Origin: Thermothelomyces thermophilus ATCC 42464
Taxonomy: Eukaryota; Ascomycota; Sordariomycetes; Sordariales; Chaetomiaceae
Assembly: GCF_000226095.1 (NCBI RefSeq)
Contig: NC_016477.1
Location: 3,224,001 to 3,288,000 of the forward strand
Direction of reading: 5' to 3'
Length of the DNA stretch: 64,000 nucleotides
Shown here: positions 44,706 to 55,262 of the stretch, piece after piece
How positions within the stretch are numbered: position 1 is the stretch's first letter
Layout: the number at the start of each line of letters is the position of its first letter
The notes under the pieces: generated by a model
Database searches by the model: none
What the model was told of the DNA's origin: nothing
What the model saw: only the letters and a program-made list of their open reading frames with translations
Program-made: the position numbers and the translations under genes

Positions 44706-45700
44706 GGTTGCGGTTTACCGGCGATCCAGAAACAGCTGCAAGGTCTCGTTGTCCTTTTCAACGTGTTGCGCAGATCGGTTGCTTCGATGCGCAGTGGACA
44801 CCATTCCGATTCCCACTGGAGCGCACTGTCTGTAACACAACTGAGGGAGGGAGCTGCAAGCGTCCCGAGGCAGCGAGATGGCGAAACAGCCGATAATTTG
44901 GGTCAAGAAACAAGAAGACGAAGCGTTACTTTAATTTCCTGTTCAGAACAGCTTCGCCATCCCTGCTGGGTCCTTGGGAGCTTATGATGTGGATTTGCGC
45001 TGCCGCTTAACCGTACGAATTCACATTCAGCGCCCGCCCAGATGTCCTGCTCTGGGCTGCATGGGACCCCTGTCGCTGAACGTGTGCTGAAACTGCCGCC
45101 GGCAGCAACCATGTGGAGAAAACTAGCGCCCCGGTTGCAAATACATAATCCGTATATACGGATTATTTTACTGTACACGAGTTATGACTACACAGTAGTA
45201 CGTAGTACGTTAGTACCTTGGTGCAAAATATGATTATCGGATAACTCTATACCTGAGCAGCCTACGTCTGATTTCGACATATGAGAGGATGCCGATGCCT
45301 ATTAGCCTCGTGTCACAAACATGCGCGTGTCTTCGAGAGCTACCGCTGACACTTGGATGGGCTATTGTCTGATTTTCATGTGACTTAAAAGCAGCAGACT
45401 GGAAGTCATGCGCTGCTGCTGGACTAAGAACTCCCTGTTTCTGCATATCGTTATAAGCATGCCAATGAGGTCACCGTGCACAAGCTTTTGAGCTTCCCTG
45501 TCATCTTTGGCTCGGGTGTGTTGTCACCTCCGTGACTGGGGGAGGCGAGCTGCAGCATCCGCCATTCACCGCAGAAACAACCGTGATCGGTTGTCTCTGG
45601 CGAGCCAAATACACCTTCCTTTAAATATCTTCCCCCTAATTCTTCCCCTCCGTCTTTCTCATTGCTTCTTTCGCACGACCGACTTTCGGTTCCAGCAAAG
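44706..45700. promoter_or_regulatory. Divergent promoter region between golgin and lunapark genes
   Basis: About 1 kb. A perfect 20-bp palindrome, TAATCCGTATATACGGATTA, lies at 45146-45165. Two genes of the ER/Golgi system start outward from here. A shared promoter is inferred from layout alone. Confidence 0.4.
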
Positions 45701-46922
45701 ATGGTTTCATTCTGGCCATGGGGGGTACGTAGTCTTTCCCACCGGACTCGGGCGGCGGTGAGAGGCCGCAGTCGCGAAACACTAGGACTAACGAAAGCTC
45801 CTGCTATAGAAGGATGATTCCTCTCCGGCTTCCTTTGAGAAAGCCCTTTCCGCTCTTGCTGCCAAGATCACGACCACCCAAACGCAGCTCGACCAGACTC
45901 GGGCGAAATCCAGACGGGTCAGGGTTCTAAGCACGCTATATCTGGGGTTTGCATACTTGGTTTATGGAATTGTCTTGATTCTGGTGGTGGGATGGAAGAA
46001 TATGGGACCTTGGGAATGGACAGGCATGGCGGGAGGCCCGATCGTCATCACGGCAGTCCGCACCACCACCACCGCCCTCTTCGAATACCGCATTGAGCAA
46101 CTCAACGCGCGGCTCAAAGAGTACCAAGCAGAGCGAGCCAAGACTATCCAGAAGCTGAAGGATGCAACCAAGTACGATTCGACCCTTGAATTGCTGGAGA
46201 AATACGGCGGGGTCGAGAACAAGCAGAAGAAGGAGGGAAAGGCGACCGAGGAAAGCGGCGACGCGGGTCAAAAAGAGGGAAGAGGCAAGGCGAAACACCA
46301 AGGATTGCCGCAACGTACAAACATGCCACCACCGCCCACTGCGAACATCCAGCGACCAGCTGTACCCGGCCCCAGCACGCCCCAGCCCAGGCCACACAGC
46401 CGGCTAGGCGCACCGTCCCAGCCGGAACTAGCCCAGCTCGACATGGACACATCAGCCGAGTTTGCACCGAATGCGTTTGACGGAAGGCCCCCACCCGCGT
46501 TGATGCAATATCCGCCAGCGACCGTGGCTCCTCCGGCCGAGTCGCACTGGTACGACCGCATCCTCGATACTTTGCTGGGCGAGGACGAGACAGCAGCCAA
46601 AAATCGAATTGTCTTGATCTGCTCGAACTGCCGCCTCGTTAACGGGCAAGCGCCACCCGGGACCAAGTCATTGTCTGAGCTGGGGATGTGGAAGTGCATG
46701 GCTTGCGGCGCTCCGAACGGGGAGATGGACGAGGGCAAGCGAATTGTGCGGGAGGTGTTAGGAGCACGCGCCGCAGAGGTCAAGGCTGAGTCAGCAGACG
46801 ATGATGCGAGTAGAAGCTCAAGCGACCTTGTTGAGGTGGAGAAGGATACGCTCGAAGCCAAACCAGAGAAGAGTTCGGGCGCCGAAGGACCAAGGAAACG
46901 GAAAGGACAAGGGGCTCAATAA
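45701..46922 (+). CDS. LNP1: Lunapark homologue, ER junction protein
   Basis: Two exons (45701-45724, 45810-46922; 85-nt intron, GTACGT donor, TATAG acceptor) give 378 residues. The 8-residue first exon (MVSFWPWG) is typical of lunapark. Two hydrophobic segments near residues 46-68 and 78-93 form the hairpin that sits in the ER membrane, with a coiled coil just after (EQLNARLKEYQAERAKTIQKL). A Pro-rich linker follows. The C-terminal zinc ribbon has Cys pairs CSNC and CMAC within the characteristic WYDRILDTLLGED...NRIVLICSNC context. Known role: stabilises three-way junctions of the tubular ER network, acting against Sey1/atlastin and with reticulons. All four zinc cysteines are present. The gene is divergent from the golgin gene about 1 kb away. 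Confidence 0.92.
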
Positions 46923-47112
46923 TCGCACCCGTTCGTTGTTCACTCACTCGTTTTCTTTCTTTCTTTGTCTGTTTGTTGTCTGTATGTCTTTGGGACCACA
47001 AGAAACACTTTTGCTTTGCCACGAATCATTGGCCTTATACCCGTTGAACAGGCTGCCTTGTTTCACAATCAGATCATATTGTTCATCTATTTACCCTGTC
47101 CACAGCTATACG

Positions 47113-48048
47113 ATGGAAACTCAAAGGTATCACAAGTGTCATACCAGCGGTCTGGAAAGTATAAAAAAGAACTTCGCTTTCGATTGTGAATATTTCGGCA
47201 CAGTCAGGTCAGTTGCCCGGCACGTTGACGCACTTCACAGACACACAGAGACAATGGCGTACGACCGATACAACCCATACGGGTCATCTCCGTACGATGC
47301 CACCGATGGTTATGGTGCCACCGATGATTATGGTGCCACCGATGGTTATGGTGCCCCCTTTAGGACCGAGGACCGAGAATACGGCCAGGAACATCGTGGG
47401 AGACATTGGGATTCATATCATCAATCTTCCCGGCCTCGCGACAGCCACCGCAACCGTGACCGTGACCACAGGAACCGTGACCACAGGGACCGTGACCACA
47501 GGGACCGTGACCACAGGGACCGTGACCACAGGGACCGTGACCACAGGCGCCGTGAGCGAAGCCGGCCCCCTGAAACAGGCCGCACGCGCCCAGCACCTCG
47601 GCAGGAGCGTGATCCTCTCTACGGTGATCCTTTCACGAGAGATGGGGGACGCGATCGTGCCGGCGGCGCTGCCCGAGCGGGCGTGCCCATGGACGACGAG
47701 TCCTACCGCAGCCTCCGTACCCGCGTGAGATCGAGGATGCAAAACGGCTCGGGCTTTTCCCCCGGGCGGTTCGAGAAGCTGTTTGCCGAGGTCATGAACG
47801 ACATGGGATATGCGTCCTTGAATGACGGCCCGACCACGCCTCGTAGAGCAGGAGGAGGCGGGGAAGCAAGGACGGATTATGACAGCTACATCCCTCCTGG
47901 ATCTGGGTATGCGCCCGGCGCTCGCAGTGCTGGGGTTTACCCCGACGGCAGGCGGCAGCGGCCGACCGCGCCGAGGCAGCAGTTCCAGTATGAGTATGTG
48001 GGAACGACGGGCCCGGATGGCGAGATCATTGATGGGTACGAGAAATGA
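47113..48048 (+). CDS. Unrecognised protein with Arg-Asp-His tandem repeats
   Basis: I do not recognise a family. One exon; 311 residues from ATG 47113 or 264 from ATG 47254, which is followed by the low-complexity MAYDRYNPYG and is the better start since the upstream part looks like leader. Three 18-bp units (47302-47355) encode Thr-Asp-Gly-Tyr-Gly-Ala repeats, and six 15-bp units (47461-47550) encode an Arg-Asp-His pentapeptide array, giving a strongly charged RS-like middle. Residues after about position 170 (from ATG 47113) look more conserved: SPGRFEKLFAEVMNDMGYASL is helix-like. It starts about 190 nt after the lunapark stop on the same strand. The charged repeats suggest RNA binding, which is inference only. 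Confidence 0.55.
   Translation: METQRYHKCHTSGLESIKKNFAFDCEYFGTVRSVARHVDALHRHTETMAYDRYNPYGSSPYDATDGYGATDDYGATDGYGAPFRTEDREYGQEHRGRHWDSYHQSSRPRDSHRNRDRDHRNRDHRDRDHRDRDHRDRDHRDRDHRRRERSRPPETGRTRPAPRQERDPLYGDPFTRDGGRDRAGGAARAGVPMDDESYRSLRTRVRSRMQNGSGFSPGRFEKLFAEVMNDMGYASLNDGPTTPRRAGGGGEARTDYDSYIPPGSGYAPGARSAGVYPDGRRQRPTAPRQQFQYEYVGTTGPDGEIIDGYEK
47302..47355 (+). repeat. Three tandem 18-bp units
   Basis: Units of ACCGATGGTTATGGTGCC, in frame; the middle copy has one substitution. Confidence 0.85.
47461..47550 (+). repeat. Six tandem 15-bp units
   Basis: Units of CGTGACCACAGGGAC; four are identical, the first differs by one base and the last by two. The phase is kept, so gains or losses of units would keep the frame. 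Confidence 0.9.
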
Positions 48049-49064
48049 GTCCCGGTAGAGCCTTGTCGTCTCGCAGATAAGCGCAGGCCATGACGGTGAG
48101 TGGTTTGTTTTGATTCTTGCGATCGAAGTTGTTTTCATGCTTCGGGCTGCAAACGCCCTGGTTGGGCCGCAGGTGAGCAAGACAAATCATATTAGTTCAA
48201 CAATTTCGTAAATAGCAACAAGATCTTATTCGTTAGTTTTGTTACACCTTCTGTGGATTCTTGTGTTGGGTTGCCCGTAACCCAATTGCTAATTAAAGTG
48301 CCGCGTTACGAAAAGCACCGTGTCGGTCCACGTCGTCGACGAAATGCGCTCCGGGGCGCCGCCTGAAGCGTCGAAGCCAGTTTTGAGGTGGCCATCTGGC
48401 ATGGCGCGCGATTAGTCGGGCCTGATGCGACCTCGGTGATGGCATCTCCAGAGCAAATCGTTTCCGTCTCCTCATACTGACCTATTCCGTATTGGAAGGA
48501 GCTCCTTTGCCCGAGCTGCCTGTTTCCGCTCACCACGTGGTTGTTCACCAAAACACTGCGAAGATGGAGAGCCAGGCAAGCACTTCACACTTCCACACAA
48601 CCTGCAAATCGGGTCGCTCTAGATTCGCTCCTTCCATTAGCAGCCAAGAAGCTGTTTGCCCTACCCACAGAAGCCACGAAAGCCACCTTGAAACCGGCCA
48701 CGAAAGCTCTGATTATTCAATCTGCCTTAGCCGACTCGGTGCAGCCCACACAGGCAAGGCCACAAATGTGCTTCTCTCTTATTTGGCCGATTTCCCACCC
48801 TACCCTTTTTCCGTGAATCTTCGTGCCTTGCTACCCAAGTTTCCTCTCATGGCTAAACACAATGCCTGTTCCAGTATATTTTACCATTCTCTTCTTCCCC
48901 TCGTGGGAGTTTCCTTCTCTTCTCTCCCAGGTTTTCTCTGCCAGGTGAACTGCCCTCCATGACCTTGTTCGATCTTCTTTTCATTACCTTCTTCCCAATG
49001 TTTGAGACTCTCTTTCACATCCCTCAAGGCGTCGCAGCTGTGCTGCAAGAGAAACTCAGGCAAC
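48049..49064. other. Intergenic region
   Basis: About 1 kb without a convincing gene. Competing frames around 48490-48960 overlap in two phases. The last 150 nt are CT-rich and leader-like. Confidence 0.45.
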
Positions 49065-50894
49065 ATGGACCCCCGCGACGACCCAAGCACTACCACCACT
49101 ACCACCGACTACGATTCAGGTGATAGTGTAAGCGTGGACTACGTCTATGAGGGGGAGAGGTGCCCGGGAGAAAGGAGGACAAAAGGGGCGAGCCCCAAGA
49201 GGAAGAGATCTCCCAGACCGAGACCCCGTGGAGCTGCAAGATGCACTTGCGGAGCCGGTCAGAGTCGGGTGCATGACGATGACGAGATTACTGACTTTGA
49301 AGAAACCTCGGGTACCGAGGAGGAACGGAAACACCAAAAACTCGCAGCGAAACCTAAATCATCTGGGTCTGCGACTGCTCCGGGATGCCACTCCAAAGAG
49401 CGCCATAGGGTTGACAAGCCGAAGGCAACTGGGGGCAGGAACCGGCGCGAGCCGTCTCCCTACATCGAAGACTATCCTGACGAACCTGCACGACCGGCAA
49501 TTCTTTTGAGGGAACACAAGATTATGAGGAGGTCGTCGACCTCCGAGACGAAGCGTGTGAGGCCCTCCAAAGATGGATCGTCATCATCTGGCTCCCGCGG
49601 TAGGTCCCCGTCAGAGGAACCTCCGCCGCCGAGGCCATCTCGCCGGTTCTCTAAAGAGTCTCCTCCACGCCCACGACATCACAAGCGGCACACCGATGTA
49701 CACAGAACGCATCAAAGTGAGTTTATTCGATCCGAACATGCCATGCTGGAGATGCGGAGCTGACGTCAATTGGTAGGCAAATCGTCTGGCTCGGAAGCGC
49801 TCGACGACTTCCAATCCGACTCTGGTGGGCCTGACCCAGCTACGCGCCACCCACGACGTGAGTGCCCGGAACCAGCGACCATGGTTTCTCGCAGTTCGGC
49901 AGGGAGTGGAAGTCGACAACCGAAATACTCCTCGTCCTGGCCACTGCCAGCCGGGGCCCACCTCCGTCAGAGGCGTCTCGGACGTCATGACCATGCTTAC
50001 GACAGTGGAGAGGAGAGCGAGGAGGAGCGGTATCACGACGAGAGTAACTGTGAAGAGCACCACCGTCCAAGAGGCACCCGGGCGCCGTCGTTTCGAAAGA
50101 GGAATTCCGATCGGGAGCGGGTCCAAGACCGACAGTCATCACCGCCAGCAAGGCATGAACGCGCACGCACGAGACCGTCTCCTCCTCGGCACCACCCAAG
50201 AACCGTTGTTAGTCATGCTAGCATGACAACGACGGACAATGGCTGCCGTTCTGTTGCCACATCATTGTGCGAAGTGTGGCGTGGCGATACTGACGACTGG
50301 GAATCACCCTACACCTCGGCTAGCGAGGGTGATCATGAGGCGGGTATCGAAGAGCCCATCAGACTCCTGCGGATGGAAGACCAGCCTCCGCGTAGCTCCT
50401 CCCCACGTCTGCTCCCGCCGCAAGGTGATCGAGGAGAATTCGAATTCCAGGCGCTGAATCGCCCTTTTCCTTCGAACCCCTACCAGTCATATAACCCTTC
50501 AACAACACACACGGAGGAACGTTGCGCCGGTGCCATCCTTGCGCCCTGCCGCAGCCCTGCATGGGTTTACCGGTCCGCCAACAGGATCCTTCTCCATGAT
50601 GATGAAGAGCAGCCCCTGGCCTTGACCATGGAGCCAGATGTGATGACGGATGACGAGGGCAACACTCACGACCTGCGCCCTCAATCTCGAGCATCTCGCT
50701 GGCCGAGACCTGGGCCTCTACGAGGCTGGACACAGCCCCTCCCGCCGCGGTCCCGCACCGCCTTGCCGGTCTTCTCAGCAAGGGAAGCACGAGAGTTCCT
50801 GTCGCCGAAGCCGACGAGAGCGGAGCGGTTTGACTTCGGCGCATGGGGTTGTGACCGTGCCTCGAGGAGCTCACTGGCTCCAGGATTGCTGTAG
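49065..50894 (+). CDS. Unrecognised basic, disordered protein
   Basis: Two exons (49065-49716, 49777-50894) with a 60-nt intron (GTGAGT donor, GCTGACG branch site, GGTAG acceptor) give 589 residues. No domain is recognisable. Composition is Ser/Arg/Pro/Glu-rich with RS-like and KRKRSPRPRPR-like runs, DDDE acidic patches, and a final segment (FSAREAREFLSPKPTRAERFDFGAWGCDR) that looks more ordered. The clean splice and consistent codon use on both sides of the intron support a real gene. ATG 49065 (MDPRDDPS) is preferred over the frame opening at 49002. Nuclear location is a guess from its basic runs. Confidence 0.6.
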
Positions 50895-52093
50895 ACCAGT
50901 GTGAGTCGCCCCTCAGGGGGGAGGGGTGGGGTTGCCTGGTCCAGCGCTTGGAGCCTCATGGGGAATGGTTTCCGAGGCGTTCGGTAGAGAAAAAAGAAGC
51001 TGTGGTGGCTCACGCTGCCTGATGTGGCGTTTGGGAGTTGGGGCGTTTTCTTTGCGAGATTGTGTTCTGAATTTTTGGTTTTCCCCCCTCTGCATCATCC
51101 GGAGTTTGGAGTCTCAAGGATGATACGGAAATAGATTGGGCATCACACACGCACACACACACACCGCACCCTTAATTATTGGAGAGATTCATTATTTTTT
51201 GGTTTCTGGATCGATTCTAATAATCGGGGCCATAAGAGACTGGATTGGGCATGGTATGACTTGGATAGAGAAAACCAGATTTTGCATGGGAAGGCGTTTA
51301 GGGAGGCAGATTGCGTCAGGGTTGGCTCTTAGACTGGTTGGGTTTCCGGGTAATATGGGAAAGTTCCTCTCCAAAAGTGGTTTGCCTACAAACCACATCC
51401 ACGCTCGTTACAGCTATTTCCTTGCGTATCTTAGATCTTCTTTTCTCATCATTGCAATTAGAACTACCATAGGTATAGCTGGGTTCTGCTAAAGATACCT
51501 AATACTTGAACTCTTCCTAGAAGTCACACTGCTTTACGCTATTCTCAGTCACGTTAAGATAGCACATGAACCATGTGTGCTTTATGCGTACCTTATTCTA
51601 GATCCCCGGACTAGAATAGCTCTGCAAGGAGCGGCAGAAGACATTCAATATCGTGGTTTGTTCCCCATGCTTTCTTTGACCACGTCCCATTGCATCTGCG
51701 GAGAATGCACATTCAGTTGTACCGAACCGCGAGCGCCTGACCGTGGGAGTGTGACAACACAGGTTTTGATATGCCCTGAGCAGAACCCGGTCAATTCATT
51801 CAAGAAAGGGGGCTCCACGAAAGCTGGAAGCTACTACGGAATACAAGGACGCTCTTGAAACAAAGCCAACAGCGGTTTATTGAACTTGGGAATCCCATGC
51901 TGGGGTCACAAGCTGTGCACAGCAGAGATGGCGCTCGCAGCTTGGTACACCTAACGCATGAGCCTACATAGTATATAAAATGTACTTGTGCGGCATGGTT
52001 GTTACCCTCCTGGCACGCCGTGGCCCTTCATCAGCTTGCCTCAACTCGTTGAGAATCTTAGCTTTGCAATCGCAGAACAAGTCCCTAATTAAC
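50895..52093. other. Intergenic region
   Basis: Holds a CA repeat (about 51148-51167) and moderately AT-rich sequence. TATATAAAA at 51972-51980 lies about 115 nt before the next ATG. No gene is supported. Confidence 0.45.
51972..51980 (+). promoter_or_regulatory. TATA box of the repeat-protein gene
   Basis: TATATAAAA directly abuts an ATG at 51980, so transcription should begin downstream of that ATG. This is the reason for choosing ATG 52094 as the protein start. Confidence 0.5.
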
Positions 52094-53200
52094 ATGGCCA
52101 ACTTCCTGAGCCCCTGGGAACGCCGCAATGGCGTTCGCGTCCTGCTCACCAGCGACGCACTGCAACGCGTGGTTGGCACAGAATCGGGTGTGTCGACTTC
52201 ATCAACCCCTGCGAGCCGGCCCGACTACAGCAGTTCCCGTCCTCATAGCAGCAGTCCAACTGCGGCCGCCCTCGGCTCCCCATCTACCTACAGGGGCTCA
52301 GCTTACGACGTGGCTTCCTCCCGGCCCGGCTCGCCCTCGCCGTGCGAACACCGCACCACTTCAGACTACCCCTCGACCTCCTCCCCTGTCCCTGCCCCCT
52401 CCGGCTTCCAAGACAACCCAACGCAAGCCCTGTCCGCGGACCGCTGGACATCCACGACGCCAACTCACGAAGGCCACCTCGACCTGCCGACGTCAGCACA
52501 CCGCACGCCTACCCAACCAACCCCCCCTCCCCGGAGCCCTTCCCCGTGGTGGTCTTCCCTGCCGGTCTACCTCCACCCGTACGTAAGCAGCGACACTGAC
52601 CAACCAGATACTAGCACTATTAGCGCTGTTGACAGCGCCACTAATAGCACCGCTGCTGCCCGCGACCGCTCGCCCGTCCTCGGACCGTCGCACACGCCTC
52701 CGGACCAGACAGCGTTTGATTCTGCCTACGACTCGTTCGTCTACTGGGATGATGAAGGCGCTGGCACGAACTACGGCGGGTCTACGCCTCTAGACCAGAC
52801 AGCGTTTGCTTCTACTTACGACTCGTTCGTCTATTACGATAATGAAGGCGGCGGTATAAACTACAGCGGGTCCACGCCTCTAGACCAGACAGCGTCTGCT
52901 TCCGCCTACGACTCGTTCGTCTATTACGATAATGAAGGCGCCGGCACGAACTGCGGCGGGTCCACGCCTCCGGACCAGACCGTGTTGGCTTCCGCCTACG
53001 ACTCGTTTGTCTATTGGGATGATGAAGGCGCCGGCACGAACTACGGCGGGTCCACGCTGACGACGGAGTACAGGTCCGGGCCACGGGGCGGTGATAATAG
53101 TGTTGGTGGTGGTGGTGGTGGTGGTGGTAGCCACGGCGGCGGGGGCGGGGGGCAGAGGAGGGAGAAGGACCAGCGCTGGACGCAGCAGCAGCAGCAGTAG
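52094..53200 (+). CDS. Repeat protein with four 30-residue tandem units
   Basis: One exon of 368 residues from ATG 52094; not a recognised family. The N-terminus (MANFLSPWERRNGVRVLLTS) is followed by a Ser/Thr/Pro-rich region. Four tandem 30-residue units follow (52694-53053), each with the pattern DQT-x-(5)-YDSFVY-x-D-x-EG-x-G-x-N-x-x-GS. Then come a poly-Gly run and a poly-Gln end. The units are acidic and aromatic. There is no signal peptide or membrane segment. The gene is the last one before the AT-rich retroelement block, starting about 400 nt beyond its stop. Similar aromatic-acidic tandem repeats occur in disordered, phase-separating or surface proteins, but I infer no function. Confidence 0.55.
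   Translation: MANFLSPWERRNGVRVLLTSDALQRVVGTESGVSTSSTPASRPDYSSSRPHSSSPTAAALGSPSTYRGSAYDVASSRPGSPSPCEHRTTSDYPSTSSPVPAPSGFQDNPTQALSADRWTSTTPTHEGHLDLPTSAHRTPTQPTPPPRSPSPWWSSLPVYLHPYVSSDTDQPDTSTISAVDSATNSTAAARDRSPVLGPSHTPPDQTAFDSAYDSFVYWDDEGAGTNYGGSTPLDQTAFASTYDSFVYYDNEGGGINYSGSTPLDQTASASAYDSFVYYDNEGAGTNCGGSTPPDQTVLASAYDSFVYWDDEGAGTNYGGSTLTTEYRSGPRGGDNSVGGGGGGGGSHGGGGGGQRREKDQRWTQQQQQ
52694..53053 (+). repeat. Four 90-bp tandem repeats
   Basis: Units begin at 52694, 52784, 52874 and 52964 with ACGCCTC. They keep exactly 90 bp and reading frame and differ by scattered substitutions. Confidence 0.95.
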
Positions 53201-53425
53201 CAGCAGGAGCGGGAGGAGGAGGAGGAAGAGGAGGAGGATGGATTCGGATCTCGGGACCGGGCGTGATTCCGGGTGGGAGTCGGGGTCGGAAGGCCGGGGG
53301 ACCGAAGCTGGGTTTTTTTGATCCCTCTCGCCTTCGTCTCGATATGTTTGTTCCTCTTGTGTTTCGTCAAGAAACATGAGAGTGGCGAACAGAATAACAT
53401 GAACAAGATTGGAAAAAAAAAGAAG

Positions 53426-53457
<32 letters not shown>

Positions 53458-53591
53458 GGAAGCCTAATCCCCACTGGTTGGGGAAGTCAGGGCATTAGTT
53501 AGTCACATCGCGTACGTCAATGCATTCTGTTTAGGGCGGGAAGTTTATTTTTTGCCCTGGATTAATTACCTACTAGAGCAGGTGACTCGTA
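53201..53591. other. Boundary region with a GA tract
   Basis: GGAGGA and A-tracts and a GA microsatellite (about 53432-53458) follow the last gene. Composition is still near the gene-region average. No gene is seen. Confidence 0.5.
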
Positions 53592-54863
53592 TGTTAATTA
53601 ATACTCCATTTGTTTCTTCTCTTGCCAAGGATACTGTTTCGGGCTCCTCGCCTTTGGCTTTCCAGGTGTCGGAAGCTATGGAGCTTCCAAACGTATTAGC
53701 CACGCGTTTGCCACAGCTGTATGAGGCTGTTCAACGCATTAGCCAGTCCCTTTGTCTATAAATACCACTCTTTTTGTCTCCTTTATAGATAGCTTTAACA
53801 AGGCACTCTTTCCTTCGTATAGCCACCTACTACAGATACTGCTTTCAACGCTCCCGGAAGCTTATCACTACGTTCGGCAGTTATAAGCCCGGCGCCTTGA
53901 CTGCTCCTCTGCCGACGTATCTTCAATATTAGTAGTAGCTTCTTCTATTACGAACTCTCTTACCCTGCTTTAATACGCTTTTAACGACGTATCTGTCTAT
54001 TATATCCGAGATCCTAGTTGAGACTTCTATATACCTTATAGGGCCTAGTTCCTAGAACTTATAGTATATTAAACTATAGTTATAGGCTAAATTTATCGGT
54101 ATATAGGGATTTGTTAACCTTGATAGTGACTATAAGCTAGATCTGGAAGTTCTATAATGCCTAACCTATAAGTAAGCTAGAGATAACCTTATCCTAGCTT
54201 CCTAGGAGTAATTCTAAGAAGGATTATTACCCTCGATATTTATAGACTTAATACCTTTTAATATAGCCATTATAGCCGAATTTGTATAACTATAAGACTC
54301 CTTTTATAAAGATATCGTATATACTATAGATATTAGTAAGTAGATAGGATAGCTATAATACTAGCTAGTGTATATTATAGATCTTAAACTTTATAAAGCT
54401 ATAAAAGCATATAGGAAGAAGGATATTAACCTTATTAGGGGGATTATCTAGGCACTTTGCTCTATATTTATACTATCCATTATAACGCTTTATATAATAG
54501 TTACTATATAATATATAGCTAGTCTTAATATAGCTAAGCGTTTAGGAGTCAATCTATAGTGCTAGATTTATAACTTTAATATCGCCTTTTAGTAAGCTAT
54601 CTAATATAATATCCTAAAAGTGTAGGGTATATAAGGACTTTATGCCTTTCTTAATACTATTGCTATATATATTCTACTAACCTAGGTAGTAAATAAGAGG
54701 ATAGAAATCGAGCTTACTAATAGTATAGAATAGCTACTTCTAGAGCTTAATACCTTTATTACAATAGCCGAGATCCTAATTAATAATAATATATAATCTA
54801 GAGTCTCTCGGAAGTATAGAATCTTCTTAATAACTTATATACTAATACTTCCTATAGCTTAAA
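53592..54863 (+). mobile_element. Left part of a Ty1/copia-like relic (tentative)
   Basis: AT content rises sharply after about 53,800. A TG-initial sequence at 53592 and a TATAAATA near 53757 could be the 5' LTR of a copia element whose pol region appears to the right of the inserted gypsy element. The internal part is strongly RIP-like and carries many breaks. Assignment to the same element as 62346-64000 rests on the 5-bp duplication at the insertion and shared composition, and is inference. Confidence 0.4.
54859..54863. repeat. Target-site duplication, left copy (TTAAA)
   Basis: TTAAA directly precedes the left LTR and reappears at 62346-62350 directly after the right LTR, the 5-bp duplication usual for Ty3/gypsy insertion. 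Confidence 0.85.
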
Positions 54864-55262
54864 TGTCACGATTTGGCTGCATAAGGCAACCCGGCAAGGC
54901 GCACAGAACCAATCAGGAACCACAAGACCTAAGGACCAATCAGGAAGTGATCGCAGTGATCGCACTTCGACCAAGACAAGCACTTGGGTAACGATCGCAG
55001 GATCGTAGCAGCGATCGCACGATCAAGACTCAAGGGGGAAGGACAAGGAAATTGTATATAGTTACTCGTTCTGGTGAACTCTAGGAGTTCACCAGTAATA
55101 GCAATTACAACTTACAGTACCCTAACATTATAAGGAGACAACTGAAGTGTTGTTGTAAACCCTTTGGCTTTACCGAATCCCTTAGACGACCTGCTTGCTA
55201 GCTCCGCTCAATCTACCTTCGTCTAAACCCTTTTAGAAGAAGTCTAAGTTAGGTTCGTCATA
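54864..55262 (+). repeat. 5' LTR of the gypsy element
   Basis: 399 bp beginning TGTCACGATTTGG, the same length and start as the 3' LTR. Confidence 0.95.
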
